DNA of 64,000 bases from Adiantum capillus-veneris (taxonomy: Eukaryota; Streptophyta; Polypodiopsida; Polypodiales; Pteridaceae): the NCBI GenBank assembly GCA_014529385.2, contig CM043968.1, positions 29,265,013 to 29,329,012 on the forward strand. The letters are read 5' to 3'. Under the pieces are notes generated by a model. That model did no database searches. It saw only the letters and a list, made by a program, of their open reading frames with translations, and was not told the DNA's origin. Made by a program: the position numbers and the translations under genes. Shown here piece by piece: positions 36,650-51,082 of the stretch (position 1 is its first letter; each line of letters begins with the position of its first letter).

Positions 36650-38150
36650 TGAGACCAAAAGGCATCACCAAATACTCATACAATCCGAAGTATGTCCTAA
36701 ACGTGGTCTTGTATACATCTCTAGGAGCGATCCTCATCTGATGATAGCCACTCTTCTCGTCGATTCTTTTGAAACAAGTAAAACCCTATAATCTATCATG
36801 TATATTATCACTTATAGGTGTTCTTGATGGTGGTGGTTTTATTGAGAGCTCTATAGTCAATGCACAGTCTCCACGAACCATCTTTCTTCAACACTAGAAG
36901 CAGTGGTGAACATTAAGGTGATATACTCACCCGAATCAAGAATTTGCTTTACTTGGTTAATGATTTCCTCATTTTCGGCTCTACTTACTCTATAAGGTGG
37001 TCGGTTCGGTGGTGAATTGTGAGGTATCAGATCAATTGTGTGATCTTCAGGTCTCTCAAGAGGTAGCTCTCTGGGAAACCCTCGGAGAAACAATCGGCTT
37101 GAGCTTGCAAAACTTTTGGTCATTCCTTTTTTAATTTTAATAAATTTGACTTGTTTCTGTCATTGAGTTCATTCAAATAGATCGAGTAAACAAAAAGACT
37201 GGTTTTCATTAACTTGGAGATGACCGAAACCAACACAAGTTGGATGGAGTCACCTTTTAATTTTACATCAATAGTGATTTATTTCCTTTCTTATTCTTCA
37301 ATATGGCCTTTTTTACCCAGTAATTGACTATGACACTGTTCTTGTGGTGCCAAGGGTTCCCCAAGAGGACGTCACACCCCTCAAGAGGCTTGATATAGAA
37401 GTCTTTGTGCCCTAGATACCCTTGGCAATACAATTGAAGTTTTCCTATGACAAGTACATTGGCAACATCTTGCCCTGGTGTTGCTAAAACCGTCGTCATA
37501 GGTGGTCCCATTTCTTCCATCATAGAGCATATCGGGTGAGATGAAGTGGGCCTTGGATCCTCCAACACATAAGATAAGGACTTCTTGATCTTGTACTTTA
37601 CTGCATGCTCTGAATAGCTCCGTACTCTCATCTTTTTGCTCTAGACTTGCCTCAACAAAATTCTGAAACCAGCCTTGCCATTACCTTCCCTTTCTTTCCA
37701 CGCTCGTCAACCAATTTGGAAGTCTGTGGTTTTTCCTCAGCTTGCTCATGTGGTGCTTTGATAGGACACTTTTCAAGAATGTGCCCTTGTTCCCCACAAT
37801 CATAACACTTGCCCTCTTTATGGTACTTGGCACTTTACTCTACAGGTAAATTTAGGCCGGTGGGTTTCTTCTTTTGCTGCTTTCCCTTCTTGTTGTCGTT
37901 TGATTCCCTATTGAGGTGGACACTTGCTTGTTTGGAGGACAGGTTAAAGTACCAACATGCCGACCAAAGCATTCATTGGCATGCATTGTAAGTCTCTGAG
38001 TAGAGTCAAGCTTTTGCTTTAGGCAATATCGGTGAATCTCTTTTGGTAATCTATAATAAAATTCTAAAAACGTGCTGCTTGAAGGTGATCTTCCGAAAAG
38101 AAGAGATTGGTAGAAAGGTATCCAAGAACCTCTAGCAATAAGCCCCAAGA
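36650..38150 (-). pseudogene. Gypsy gag-protease-RT remnant
   Basis: Minus-strand pieces in the order gag (38148-37852), a retroviral-type protease segment (37631-37263, with GCDVLLGNPWHHKNSVIVNY) and the RT N-terminus (37123-36857: RPEDHTIDLIPHNSPPNRPP, YRVSRAENEEIINQVK). RT finger and palm residues are recognisable but broken to about 36650. Stops and frameshifts separate the parts. Integrase is absent. The protease and RT sequences are typical of Ty3/gypsy elements of plants. Confidence 0.8.
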
Positions 38151-38879
38151 GTGACTTCTTTTTTCATTCTCAGATGATGCCAAGCCTTGATGACATCCTC
38201 TTCGTATTCTTTAGGACATGCCTTATCACCACCACAGAAGTGGTCGGTCTGGTGGTAGTCAAAACATTAAATTTTCTTTTGGTCTTCCACACGAGCTGCT
38301 TTCAATTATCCATCATTCTTTGATTTCTTTCGTGGAGGGTCCAATGACTGCCTTGTGCTACTGAAACATTTGAGTGCTTGAATTTAGACGTGGAGAAACC
38401 ACAACAAGGAGTCTCCTTGCTAGGGTTTTAACGATGGAATTTAGACGTGGAAAAACCATAGTGAGGAGTCTCCTCATCCATATGACCACCTCCAGAAGCC
38501 ACCAAAGTACTATCGTATTTTTTGGCAAACTTGTAGGTTTCCTCTAGCAAAGTAACAAGATTCAGCAATACCTCATTCTGGTAAGTCGACGACAATCTAA
38601 ATAGATAAAGCATCCCTCAATATGACTTGCGGGTCTTCCAAGGCTTTCTTCTTATGGATGAAGCCCGGGGAGGTCATCTAAGAAAAATGTAACCTATCAC
38701 GTGAGTTCAACAGAAGGGTATTTAAAGTTCTTGAAACTTACAAAAGTATATATACAGAAGGACATTATTTTTAAATTTGAAAAAAAGGTACAGATGTTAA
38801 AAGAAAAGGGTACATTATATTCCTAACAAAATTTACAGATAAGGGGTTTTACAAACATGTCTTGAACGCACGTGATATG

Positions 38880-39191
38880 GTAGTTTTACACATAGTGAAT
38901 CACTCGAGGGATGAAGTCCTTGAATTCCTCTGAGAGAGCGTCAAGGGTCTTCTTGCCCATCTCCAACTTGAACAGCTTCTTGAAACACTCGATCTTAATC
39001 ACTTGCACTCACAAAGCGAGTGTCAAAGACCATCTAGAAATCTACCCAAGTCTCACAAGTATTCGTACCCCGAATATTTTATCAAGTGGAAGCATCATCT
39101 TAAATCCCAAGCCACTTGGGATTTAGTTGAATCGTTAAGGAATTGTTTCCCCGATTTTATAACTGAGGATATTATTGAGGACAACAAATAA
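38880..39191 (+). pseudogene. Possible gypsy chromodomain end
   Basis: The frame ending at 39191 reads YFIKWKHHLKSQATWDLVES followed by FPDFITED. This matches the pattern of the chromodomain at the C-terminus of chromovirus integrases (xLxKWKxxxxxxATWExxExL). Upstream bases are too broken to follow. It lies on the opposite strand to the neighbouring gypsy remnant, so it comes from another copy. Confidence 0.5.
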
Positions 39192-39719
39192 AAATATAAG
39201 GGAAAGTGCTACGTCCACAGACATCAGGATGGGTGCCTATAGTATGTCCAACCAGTATGAACTTGGCCTTTTAGTTATTTGTTATAAAAAGGACTTGAGC
39301 CATTTGTGAGATCATCTTGTGTGATCACCACACTTTGACTATTGACCGCAGCTCTGCACGCACATCTGTGTTGGTGTGGGCTTGGTGGTACGAGACACTG
39401 GCCCTTGTGCTAGAGGTTAGCCCTCTTGGTGAGTTGGCTATAGGCTTCAAGGCTCAAGGGTGAGCTCGTATTGGCTCTATGACTAGGAGGTGAGCCCGCT
39501 TACTACGTGTGTCTAGGTGTGAGTTTGGCTTGTGTCATGTCATGTGTCCAGGATGGATCCAGTAAGAAACTAACATTAAAGGCATCCCTATTGGGATAAT
39601 GTAAGCAATAATCTCTATACGCTAGTTTATTTTTTATTGTCTTTATTTCTTTTAAAATATTCAATTCAAAGTTTGAACCATTTTTCACCAAAACCTCCTC
39701 TGTGTGTGTATGTGTATAC

Positions 39720-39720
39720 C

Positions 39721-39797
<77 letters not shown>
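39720..39797. repeat. CA microsatellite
   Basis: About 38 uninterrupted CA units. Confidence 0.98.
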
Positions 39798-39799
<2 letters not shown>

Positions 39800-40087
39800 C
39801 ACTCACTCATCTCCTTGTCTTTTATTGTAGAGCTTGAATAACCTTCTAATATTTGACATAATAGAGTTCAAACATCGCATTTCCTCTAAAACAACCTTCT
39901 TTGTTATATCTTGCAGATGAGTTCTTCAAATCCATGCTTATCGGAGGTGGGTAATCTCATCATAATGTATATTTCAACACTGTTTAGTCCAAGTTAGATG
40001 AAAATACTTGCAAATTTGTACATAATATACTTAGCAAGTGTTACAACTTTTAAATGTTGAACTTATGTGTTTTTTTGTTTCAACAGG

Positions 40088-40290
40088 ATTTTAAAGCATC
40101 ATCGTATAAGGTGACCTCTTACTATGTTAGTTGAGTGGTGGTTTTTGTGAAAATTTTTTGAAGCATCATGGTATAAGGTGACCTCTTACTATGTTAGTTG
40201 AGTGGTGGTTTTTGTGACAATGTTTTAAAGCATCATGGTATAAGGTGACCTCTTACTATGTTAGTTAAGTGGTGGTTTTTGTGACAATGG
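40088..40290. repeat. Three tandem copies of a ~67-bp unit
   Basis: The unit AAGCATCATGGTATAAGGTG...TTAGTTGAGTGGTGGTTTTT starts at 40094, 40161 and 40228. Confidence 0.93.
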
Positions 40291-40664
40291 CTCAAGCTTC
40301 TGGCATAACATGACTCGCTATTGGTGGAAAAAATCTCTCCTCAAGAGATTTCATTGTATAATTTAATTCAGCTCCTACCACAATAACCATTATGCTAGCA
40401 TGAAGGGATCCTTAGTAGGGAAATAAAAAAGCTTTCCATGAGTAAGACATTCTTCCGTAACATAGAACACTCCCACCAAAAATAGTTTTATATAATAGGT
40501 TAGCATGGAGTATACTATGCCAAAATTCCTCAAAATCTTCTTGTAGTCCTCTTTCTCTATCAAAAGCTTCTTTTTCTCTCTCTAATTTGGCTACCTTCTG
40601 TGTTGGCTCTTCAATGATGATAAGTGGTAGCTTTCAAACTCTTTTTGTCAGCCGTTCATCAACT

Positions 40665-42204
40665 TTATTGAGTAATAACACATACCTGTGCACATCCATC
40701 AATATATGACTCTCCAATACACTTCCTCTTATGACATGCATCCATAGTAGGGCATATATCAGGTAGCTCATTCAAAGACAGGACTCTCACAAATCCCCTT
40801 GAAGGCTCCTTCTTAATGGGGTTGACTACATACTTCCACTGCCTCTTCAACTTACATGAGTTGCCCAAAGGTAACATCAGCCTTTCTACTCACCAAATCA
40901 TTCCGTAAACTATAATTTGGTTGCCCTTCTCCCAAAAAAAAGTCAGATGCATTGTAATGTTGATTGGGTTTTTTCTTGTTTTCTTCTCTTTACATGTACA
41001 TGTTTCAACCTGTTTCCCTCTTTTATGGCCGGGACTTGTATCACTCATGTCATGATCTCTTGTAACCCTCTTACCTAACAGCATGGCCATAGCTCCCAAA
41101 CCATACTCTTTCTTCTCCAAATGGATTATGCTTACCACCTTTGTTTTTCCCTTCTCTTCAGATGTCAAACCACTTGGCCCTACTTCCTCCTGAATCTCAA
41201 TACATAGTTTTGAGCTCGAGAAGGAATTTGTGAAGGAAGAGGAAACATGTCACCACCCATTCTCTTTGGCTTGTCACATTGAGGGATTTTATGATCCCAT
41301 TCATCACAATTGTAACATTGAAACATATCCCCTGTTCCAGCCATGCCTCTTCGTCTACCACCTGTAAACCCCTTATTGCTTCTAAGGCCACGTCTATATC
41401 CATAGCTTTGACCTCTTCCACCTCCCATCATATGCACACTAAGATTCTTCATAAGACCTACAACCTCTGCATCTCCTTGCGAAAAGCACTCACATCATGG
41501 GAAGCTTGTTGTTCATAACCTGGCTCCCTGACGAGGACCCTTGGTTGCTCTACAACTTTCACTTCAGTATTTGGCTCGACATTGATTCCAAGTTGGTGAG
41601 ACGCTCTGCTTTTCACTCTCTATTCTTTGCAATTTCAATTGTCTCCTCAAAGGTCCTTGGCTGCTTAAGCACCTTCAAGCATAGACTACTTCTCAAGCTT
41701 GAAAAAAATTATCTTTCTTCAACATGGCTGGAGGAATTTCAGCCCCCAAAGATGTACACCACTTTGTCCATAGTGCATTAAATGCCTTCACAAAGTCTTC
41801 TATGGTCTGGCCTTCACCCTGTACCAAGCCTTGAATAGTCTGCCATACCTTTTGTGGGTCTTCCACTTGTTGAAAGTGTGGAAGAAAAGCATGTCTTACC
41901 ATTTCATAAGTCATAACTTGAGGAGGTTGGGCTGATTGTAGCTCCTTTTCGTAGCCTTCCAACCATTCCCTAGCATCTCCATTCAAACAAAAGTAGAAGA
42001 TTCGTAGCACCAATGCTGGGTCTTGTTTGTCAGCAAGAAGGCAAGCAAACTCCACATTCGCTCAATGAAACCTTTGGCACTTTCATTTGATATCCCACTA
42101 CTCCGAAAAATTAAATTCCATATCTTCCAAAACCTGTAAACTGAAGCTAGCTTGAAAGTGATTCCTTGGTGGGGGCGAGCACCAAAACACAGTTGGGCAA
42201 ACAA
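40665..42204 (-). pseudogene. Ty3/gypsy gag relic
   Basis: 42055-41693 holds the Retrotrans_gag core: FYFCLNGDAREWLEGYEKEL, HAFLPHFQQVEDPQKVWQTI, LVQGEGQTIEDFVKAFNALW. 41452-41180 has a Gly/Arg-rich stretch and a CCHC zinc knuckle, CYNCDEWDHKIPQC. The parts lie in different frames. No protease, RT or integrase follows toward 39200, so only gag remains. Confidence 0.85.
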
Positions 42205-42689
42205 AAAAGTGGGACACCTCTATAGCTTTATGGCCCAAGAGTGCACAAAATTCAACCTTAGCACCAAAAAGTATACCCCCACAAATTTTAGTAAACCCTA
42301 ATCAAAAGGCCTATGCTCCGTTGGGAATTTACTAGCACACACCCACCCAAAGGACCATAGCACATAGGAGAAAAACCTTGTTAAAGCACGGATTTCTAGC
42401 ACACTCTGACCAATGCATATGAAGATAAGGGATTCCCCTTTCACAATTGAGCATCAAAAACCCACAATTTCAACATCAACTCCATAATTCATTGATACAT
42501 GTCCTCCCAATCTGTCTGCACACAATTTTCCACTAGGGTGCCATAGCCATAACCCTATAGAGAACTAGTCGTAAATTGAAGAGCACAACTCCAATTGGGG
42601 CACTTTAAAGCTTTAGAGAAAGCTTGAAAAATGAATGGAGAGAAAGTTGAAGATGACCAAAATTGAATCTACACACCACTACATGCAAA

Positions 42690-42795
42690 ATTCATGCGAA
42701 CAGAGAGTTGTCCCGGTACGACTACACCTAGAGAAGGCAAGGCAAATAGAGAGTTGTCCCGGTACGACTATACCTAGAGAAGGCAAGGCGAGGCA
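42690..42795. repeat. Two tandem copies of a ~48-bp unit
   Basis: AGAGAGTTGTCCCGGTACGA...CCTAGAGAAGGCAAGGC occurs twice in direct order. The surrounding 42205-42860 shows no gene. Confidence 0.9.
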
Positions 42796-43178
42796 AAAAA
42801 ATGCAACAGAAACCATCAAGGAGGCACAAAGATCTAGAACCTGAGATTTCTGGAGTTTGGCTGAACTTTTTTAAGTTTGTACATAAGTTTTAGTTATATA
42901 CAAGTCTCACTTCAAAAAACTCACTCACGGGCACTTACAATAGCCCAACAGCCTGACACTCTACTAGTGACTTGCTCTGCTTCCCCTTGCAACATTCTTA
43001 TCATGTGCGACTCAGCTGATATCAGTGATAATGGGTATAGAGAATTATATACATGCATAACAGAGCGTCTATGTAGCAAGGGAAATGCTCGATCAATGTT
43101 ACCAACCCCATATAGTATGGCTATGACAAGAAAACCACACACAACAACGTTTCAACCCTGCTAGATGAGTACAAGTGG

Positions 43179-44660
43179 GTGGATGGCAACATGCCAATGT
43201 CCTCAAAGAGTTTTGTTTACAATAGGTTCAAAAATGGTTACGTTGAAGTAGAAGCACTACAACGAGTTATGATCCAATATTACAATATCACAATAGAGGA
43301 GACATGTGGAAAAGCTATATTTGTGTTAAAATTAGATGAATGTCAAGTTGTCAAAGGTCAGAGGGTGGAGCGCACAAGCCTCACACTCATGAGCAGGGCA
43401 CTGGTGGAAAGAGGTTAAAATGTGAAGAGGCGACCGAGTCATTTGGCACAAAGAGGCAAAGGCAAGATTTTTATGGGGTGCAATCAGAGAAGAACATATG
43501 GTAGCAAGCGGCATGGGAACTCCCACACAAGGACCATATATGAGATGGTATTTCAACCGTGCAGGTATTCAAGTGGCAATAGATTGACAATGGAATGAGG
43601 AACTCCTCAATATCCCTGGCCGCAGCGACTTTAAAATAGAGTGGCAACTTGGTGGCGACTTGAAGACCCTAAAATGCATGTTGGGCACTAAGGGCCATGC
43701 AAATATCTTATTTTCATGCATTTTCTATTGCCATGCAAAGATGCCTAGGGATGCATTGGGGAAGGACACAGGGGTCAGAAGAGAAAAAGTTCGTAAGCAA
43801 GCAGGTGCTAGGAGCCCGAATGAGAATCAAAAGGCAAGTGGGGGGCATGTGTGGTTCAATGGCATCATGACTTGTGACCAAATCAAGTCACCATCTCGTT
43901 CAGAGGAGGACCCAAATTGGCATCCCATTCCTTCAAGTCCCCTTAATTGAGTACATGTGTGTTCCTTGCATTTGAGACTTCAAATTTTGGACAAGTTGTT
44001 AATGCTCCACATAAATTATGCATGAACATGGAGCCAAAGTCATGGCGAGAGGAGTGCATTTGAGCGCTTGAAACAACCTTGTCATCGGTGGGGCTTCACT
44101 TCGGTGTAGTAACCCTCTCAAGGGACCGCACGAACCAGGCAACCACACAAGATAACCCTAATAAGATATGTATGGGTGGTGCAAAGGCAAGACACTTGCT
44201 TTCAAACTATGGTGAGGCTCAAATCCATAATCCTTTTCAGATATGGAAGCAGGTGTGTGACATAACAACCTACCTTGGAAATGAAGCAACACTAGGGCAA
44301 AGCATGCAATGAGATGAAGAGGCTTCTTAAGCGCCCACACCTTAGTGATGATGAGATACAATCACTCAAGGTGTCTATTAATAAATTCACGGAGCTAATG
44401 GTCAATGCATGGGGAAAAACCCATATCACACATTACATGCATATCTTGTTCGCCCACGATCCATACTTTCTTGACGAGTATGGATCCCTTGCGCTCTAAA
44501 GCAATCAAGAGATGGAAAGATCACACTATTAGGCAAAGAGTACCTATTTTAAGAGGAGCACTTAGCATGGTGGTGGAAAGATCTGCAACAACACGTTGTA
44601 CGAGATGTTCAATTGGTTCTATTGTGCACTAACCAATAGGAAGAAGCAAAGGGTAGCATG
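43179..44660 (+). pseudogene. Transposase-like relic upstream of the histone-like gene
   Basis: Pieces in several frames: FVLKLDECQVVKGQRVERTS and LTLMSRAL (43179-43420), a later FKIEWQLGGDLKTLKCMLGT (about 43630-43690) with FCHAKMP after it, and a C-terminal block (44314-44640) with INKFTELMVNAWG, THYMHILFAHDPYFLDEYGS, MERSHY and HGGGK. TAA at 44497 and TAG at 44530 and 44563 interrupt one continuous frame. The Asp-containing LDECQ, the C-x2-H/C segment and the HYMHIL...SHY block resemble transposase-associated proteins I have seen across plants and cnidarians. I cannot name the superfamily. Confidence 0.5.
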
Positions 44661-44926
44661 CAACTTGTCTCTTAGGTGTCATATTATAAAAGTGGTGAGT
44701 TCCCAAAGAACGCAAGGATACCATGGCTCAAATGCACACAAAAGAGCATCGACGTGGTAGAGAAATTGGTGGAGAGTAGGATGCATGTGTCTTCTCACGC
44801 AATAAAGTTTGTAATTTCCACTTTTTGGAGCATATTGATTGGAAATTATAACTTTTTTAAAAGTTGGGTCCTAAAAATATCAAAGTGAGTTTTTAAAAGC
44901 CCTTTAAAAGTTTGTGAGCTCTCTGT

Positions 44927-44933
<7 letters not shown>

Positions 44934-44985
<52 letters not shown>
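44934..44985. repeat. CT microsatellite
   Basis: About 25 CT units, about 30 bp before the ATG of the histone-like gene. Confidence 0.97.
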
Positions 44986-44988
<3 letters not shown>

Positions 44989-45015
44989 TCCTCCTCTCTA
45001 CTCTCACCTCCAGCC

Positions 45016-46181
45016 ATGGAAACCGATAACCAGGAAACCAACAATGTCCCAAAAAACCTTGGCCAACATTACAATTGAGCAGTTCTTTGATTGTCTTGAT
45101 CCACTCCCACATGCTCAAAGGTCAGCGATACCCAACATTGAACAACTACAATAGCTAATCGTAGAGGCAGAGTGCTTATGGTCCGAGAGCAAGCTTGAGG
45201 AGCAAACAAACTTTGACCAGAATCAACAAGATACCCATAGGTTAAAGAAGCAAGATTTTTATGATGAAGAAGAGAAGTATTTGATTGTAGAGGCAAGGAG
45301 GACTTACAAGGTGCTTCAAGAGCTACAATATCCATGTGAGAAGATTGCTAAGGTCTTAAACAGAGAGATCACTATAAAGTACAAGAGACATCGGGAGGAG
45401 AGGCATAGCACAGATGCACAAGTACTATGGATGAGTAGGTGGTCAATCTCATAGAGAAGTTACTTCATAGCACCATTTGAGAAGACTTTGAGAAGTTCTT
45501 GCAAGACGAGAGGAGAAGGGAAGAAGAACGACGAAGGGCAAGGGTGAAAGAGGCAAGCCGTCTCGCAAGGGAGAGAGAAGCAACAAAGAAGAGAGTGGAG
45601 GAGGAAAGGGCCAAGAAGGCCACCCAAAAGAGCCCCAAGAAGCCGCCCCAGAAGAGTCCAAAGAAGTCCAAACAACCCCTAGCTAAAGCAGCAAGTGAAA
45701 GTAGTTGTGCACCAAAACAAAAGACGGTGAAGAAGAAGAATCCTCCACAAACTGCAGAGAAGGCCAACCAGAGTGATGAGAGGTGCAAGAAGTACTACAA
45801 TGATAATGCCCCCTGGAATCACACTGCCAAGCCTCCACCACCACCACCATCTCTCAACAAGAAGCGTCGTTGGAGACCTAGCACATGTGCATTGCATGAA
45901 ATCCATAAGTATCAGAAGAGTACAAAGCTTATAATCCCTACGGCCCCATTTTCATGGCTCGTGAAAGAGATTATGGATGAGTACTGAGACAGTGTGAGCA
46001 TGGTGCAAGCAGTGGCACTAGGTGCGTTGTAGCAAAGCGCAGAGGATATCATTGTAGCATTGTATCCCTCTTTCAAGACACCATTTTGGCAATGGCCCAT
46101 GCTAAGTGTGTGACTATTAAGGACATATTTGCCCATAGATATGTCCTTAGCACTTCGCTTTTGTACCTAGATAGATCATAG
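45016..46181 (+). pseudogene. Histone H3-fold protein with a long charged N-terminal extension
   Basis: ATG at 45016 (METDNQETNNVPK); an extra A in a run near 45054 shifts the frame, after which the protein continues TLANITIEQFFDCLDPL. An acidic coiled coil covers about 45170-45420, a Glu/Arg coil 45500-45610, and a Lys/Pro tail with KSPKK repeats 45615-45750. From 45859 it reads KKRRWRPSTCALHEIHKYQK and STKLIIPTAPFSWLVKEIMD, close to the H3 pattern [20 protein letters not shown] followed by PFQRLVREI. Then come AL-stop-QSAEDIIVALY (H3 ALQEASEAYLVGLF) and DTILAMAHAKCVTIKDI (H3 DTNLCAIHAKRVTIMPKDI). The stop at 46030 falls on the conserved Gln of ALQE. IPTAPF is closer to CENH3-type IPAAxF than to canonical H3. 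Stops at 45152, 45436, 45478, 45985 and 46030 and frameshifts near 45054, 45420 and 46077 make this copy dead. It lacks the ARTKQT tail. Confidence 0.8.
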
Positions 46182-46419
46182 GAAAGCCGTTGTAACTTCT
46201 TAAGTGACATCTTTTCCAGCTTTATCATGTAGCAATTTTGACAATGAAATTATCATATCTATGTTTGAAAACTACAATGTAGTGTTTAACATTTTAATCT
46301 TGTGTTGGTTTTGTATTGAGTGTGTTTACTTGGGTCAATTTCTTCAATCAATCTGATGGATTTATATAGATATCCACAAGGTGCTCACAACATGTGTTTC
46401 TACGCTCACAAGTTCCACA

Positions 46420-48744
<2,325 letters not shown>

Positions 48745-49375
48745 CCATGTTAGTCAGAAAGTAGCAATAAGGGGTCATGTGGTGGCCCATCCCGATACCC
48801 ATGAGCCTTTTTTGCCTCACCCTTACAAACATGCCGATCGATAGAGCCATTCTGTGGCTAGTCAAATAGTCAAAAGTCACTCCATGGTGCACGAGGCCAA
48901 GGAACGGCTCCTTCAGCCGGCATGTTTACGATACCTATGGCAAGAAGACATCATGTTAGTATGCAAATGTCTTGTGACACAATCAATCTGATGAATCCAT
49001 ATAGATATCCACAAGGTGCTCACAACATGTGTTTCTAGGCTCACGTGGTCCGTGTAAACCAGAAAACAGCAAGAAGGGGTCATGTGGTGGCCCATCCCAA
49101 TGCTCACTGGCCTTTTGTGCCCCGCTACCATGAACATGCAAGCCAAAGGAGCCATTCCATGGCCCCGTGCACCATAGAGGGACTTTTGACTGTTTGACAC
49201 GGCAACCGGGCACAAAAGGCCCGTGAGGCTCACTACAGGAAGAAGATATCATGTTAGTGAGCAAATGGCTTGTGACGCACATGGATCAAGACAAAAATTT
49301 ACTCAAGATGAAAACTTTTTTAATTTTAAAGATACATCATCGAGACATGCAATGCACGTGGCTAAGATAGGTTTT

Positions 49376-50003
49376 TCACAATCTCATTGAAGGCATCTTG
49401 GCATATGCTCTTATAGATGGTTTCTCACCAATGTGTGACACAATATCTTCTTTGTTTGTTATTCCTTGCTCGAGGAAAAGGCTGCAATAGCCTAAAAGGT
49501 TTCTCGCCCCTTTCTCACCAAAATTATGGATTGTTGTGTCTCTGTTTACAAGAATACATTTGTGAGCATTTAGGGCTATAGGATTCTCGGCCAAAATAGA
49601 GCTTAACACTCTACACTTGTACATATCTATTGATGCATAGTCCGTATACTCGTTGTGGATGACTTGGACCATCTCTTCATTAAAACATGGGAGATAATGC
49701 CACAGTGCGGCATCTCTGAGTCACCCTCCGTGTGAGATCCACCTTTTTGTTGGGAAAACCGATTCATCTCCAAGGCGAACTACAAGGAAATAATGCCTGA
49801 TTATAATTCTAAGAAATACAATGAGAATTGAGAGGAATGAAGTACTTACTAGTGTTGCATCATCTTGCTCACAAAGGTTCTTGTTGGTTATGTCGATTAT
49901 GCCAAGATTAGTGCACTCCAAGAAGATGAGACAATTGTGGGGAGCAAAGCTACTCTCGAGCACACTCTTGCTAGAAATCTTTCTCCTCATCAATGGTTTG
50001 TAG
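49376..50003 (-). pseudogene. Spliced gene fragment of unknown function
   Basis: Two parts join across a ~70-bp intron with a GTAAGT donor near 49849 and a TTGTAG acceptor near 49780 (minus strand). The product reads RKISSKSVLESSFAPHNCLI, ECTNLGIIDITNKNLCEQDD, then VRLGDESVFPTKRWISHGG. A TGA at 49721 interrupts the frame, which continues LRDAALWHYLPCFNEEMVQV and ends SIRAYAKMPSMRL. It resembles no family I can name. The phase-compatible splice and continuous frame suggest a real former gene, perhaps transposon-borne, whose other exons are lost. Confidence 0.5.
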
Positions 50004-50249
50004 AGCTACCTCCATGAGGGAATCCATGGAAGTATGTTCCTCTGGTAAGGCAAGCATGTTGATGAGGGGAGCAGGGGAGTAGTCCACTTGGAAATCGGTC
50101 TTGTGACTAAGGTTATCTGTATCACGAACCCCAACATATATTGCAAGGATAGAGAGGCTTCATCCTGATGCATCTCAAGGGAGGGGGTAATGCCATCAAT
50201 GAAGAGAAATTATTGACCATACACTACAATTGGATGCAGGGTGCACAAG

Positions 50250-50252
<3 letters not shown>

Positions 50253-50314
<62 letters not shown>

Positions 50315-50660
50315 ATGTTTTCACATAACCCTCAAGTTTTGATTCAAAATTCAAATGCTTTGGCCAACATCTAGGTAGCACCTTGGTGTGCTTTTGCCAG
50401 GTGGCAAGAGCCTCCAAGGTGCATTACATATATTATAGAGGCAAGAGCTTCCAAGGTGCATTAGATATAATATAGGTGAGATATCTATTCCATACGTGAG
50501 CACTATCTCAAACAACCAATGGCACAATCTGGAAGTTTTTAGAGTTTGAAGTTATTTTCCAAAAAAAAAATCCATTTTTAATTAGCAAAAAGGGAAGGCA
50601 TCACAAAGGTCTTATCACTTTGGGCAGGCAAAAAAAAAACATAGATTTTCCATCTTTAGT

Positions 50661-50698
<38 letters not shown>

Positions 50699-50801
50699 CT
50701 CGAGTCATCACAAAGTCTCCAATGACTCTGCACACATTATCCACGGCAAACTATATAAAATCCTTGCCATTTTGAGCCAAAGAGACTATCTAATCATCGC
50801 T

Positions 50802-50896
<95 letters not shown>

Positions 50897-50952
50897 CCGA
50901 GAAAGTTTGTGTCTCATTATTTTGAGCCGAAGAGACTATCTAATCGTTGTGG

Positions 50953-51027
<75 letters not shown>
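50253..51027. repeat. Cluster of GA/CT microsatellites
   Basis: GA runs at 50253-50310, 50802-50894 and 50957-51027 and a CT run at 50666-50695. The last two GA runs each follow a copy of TTTTGAGCC-AAGAGACTATC, so the unit is duplicated (about 160 bp period). No gene seen between 50004 and 51082. Confidence 0.95.
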
Positions 51028-51029
<2 letters not shown>

Positions 51030-51082
51030 TTCTATTATCGTCCTCGGAGGTCAAATATGACCTATGGGATCAAATGAACATG

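Noticed and set aside
39720-39797. Telomere- or centromere-type repeat
   Set aside because: It is a plain CA microsatellite.
45859-46181. A normal host histone H3 gene
   Set aside because: The ARTKQT tail is missing, the fold is diverged and broken, and a long unrelated N-terminus is fused.
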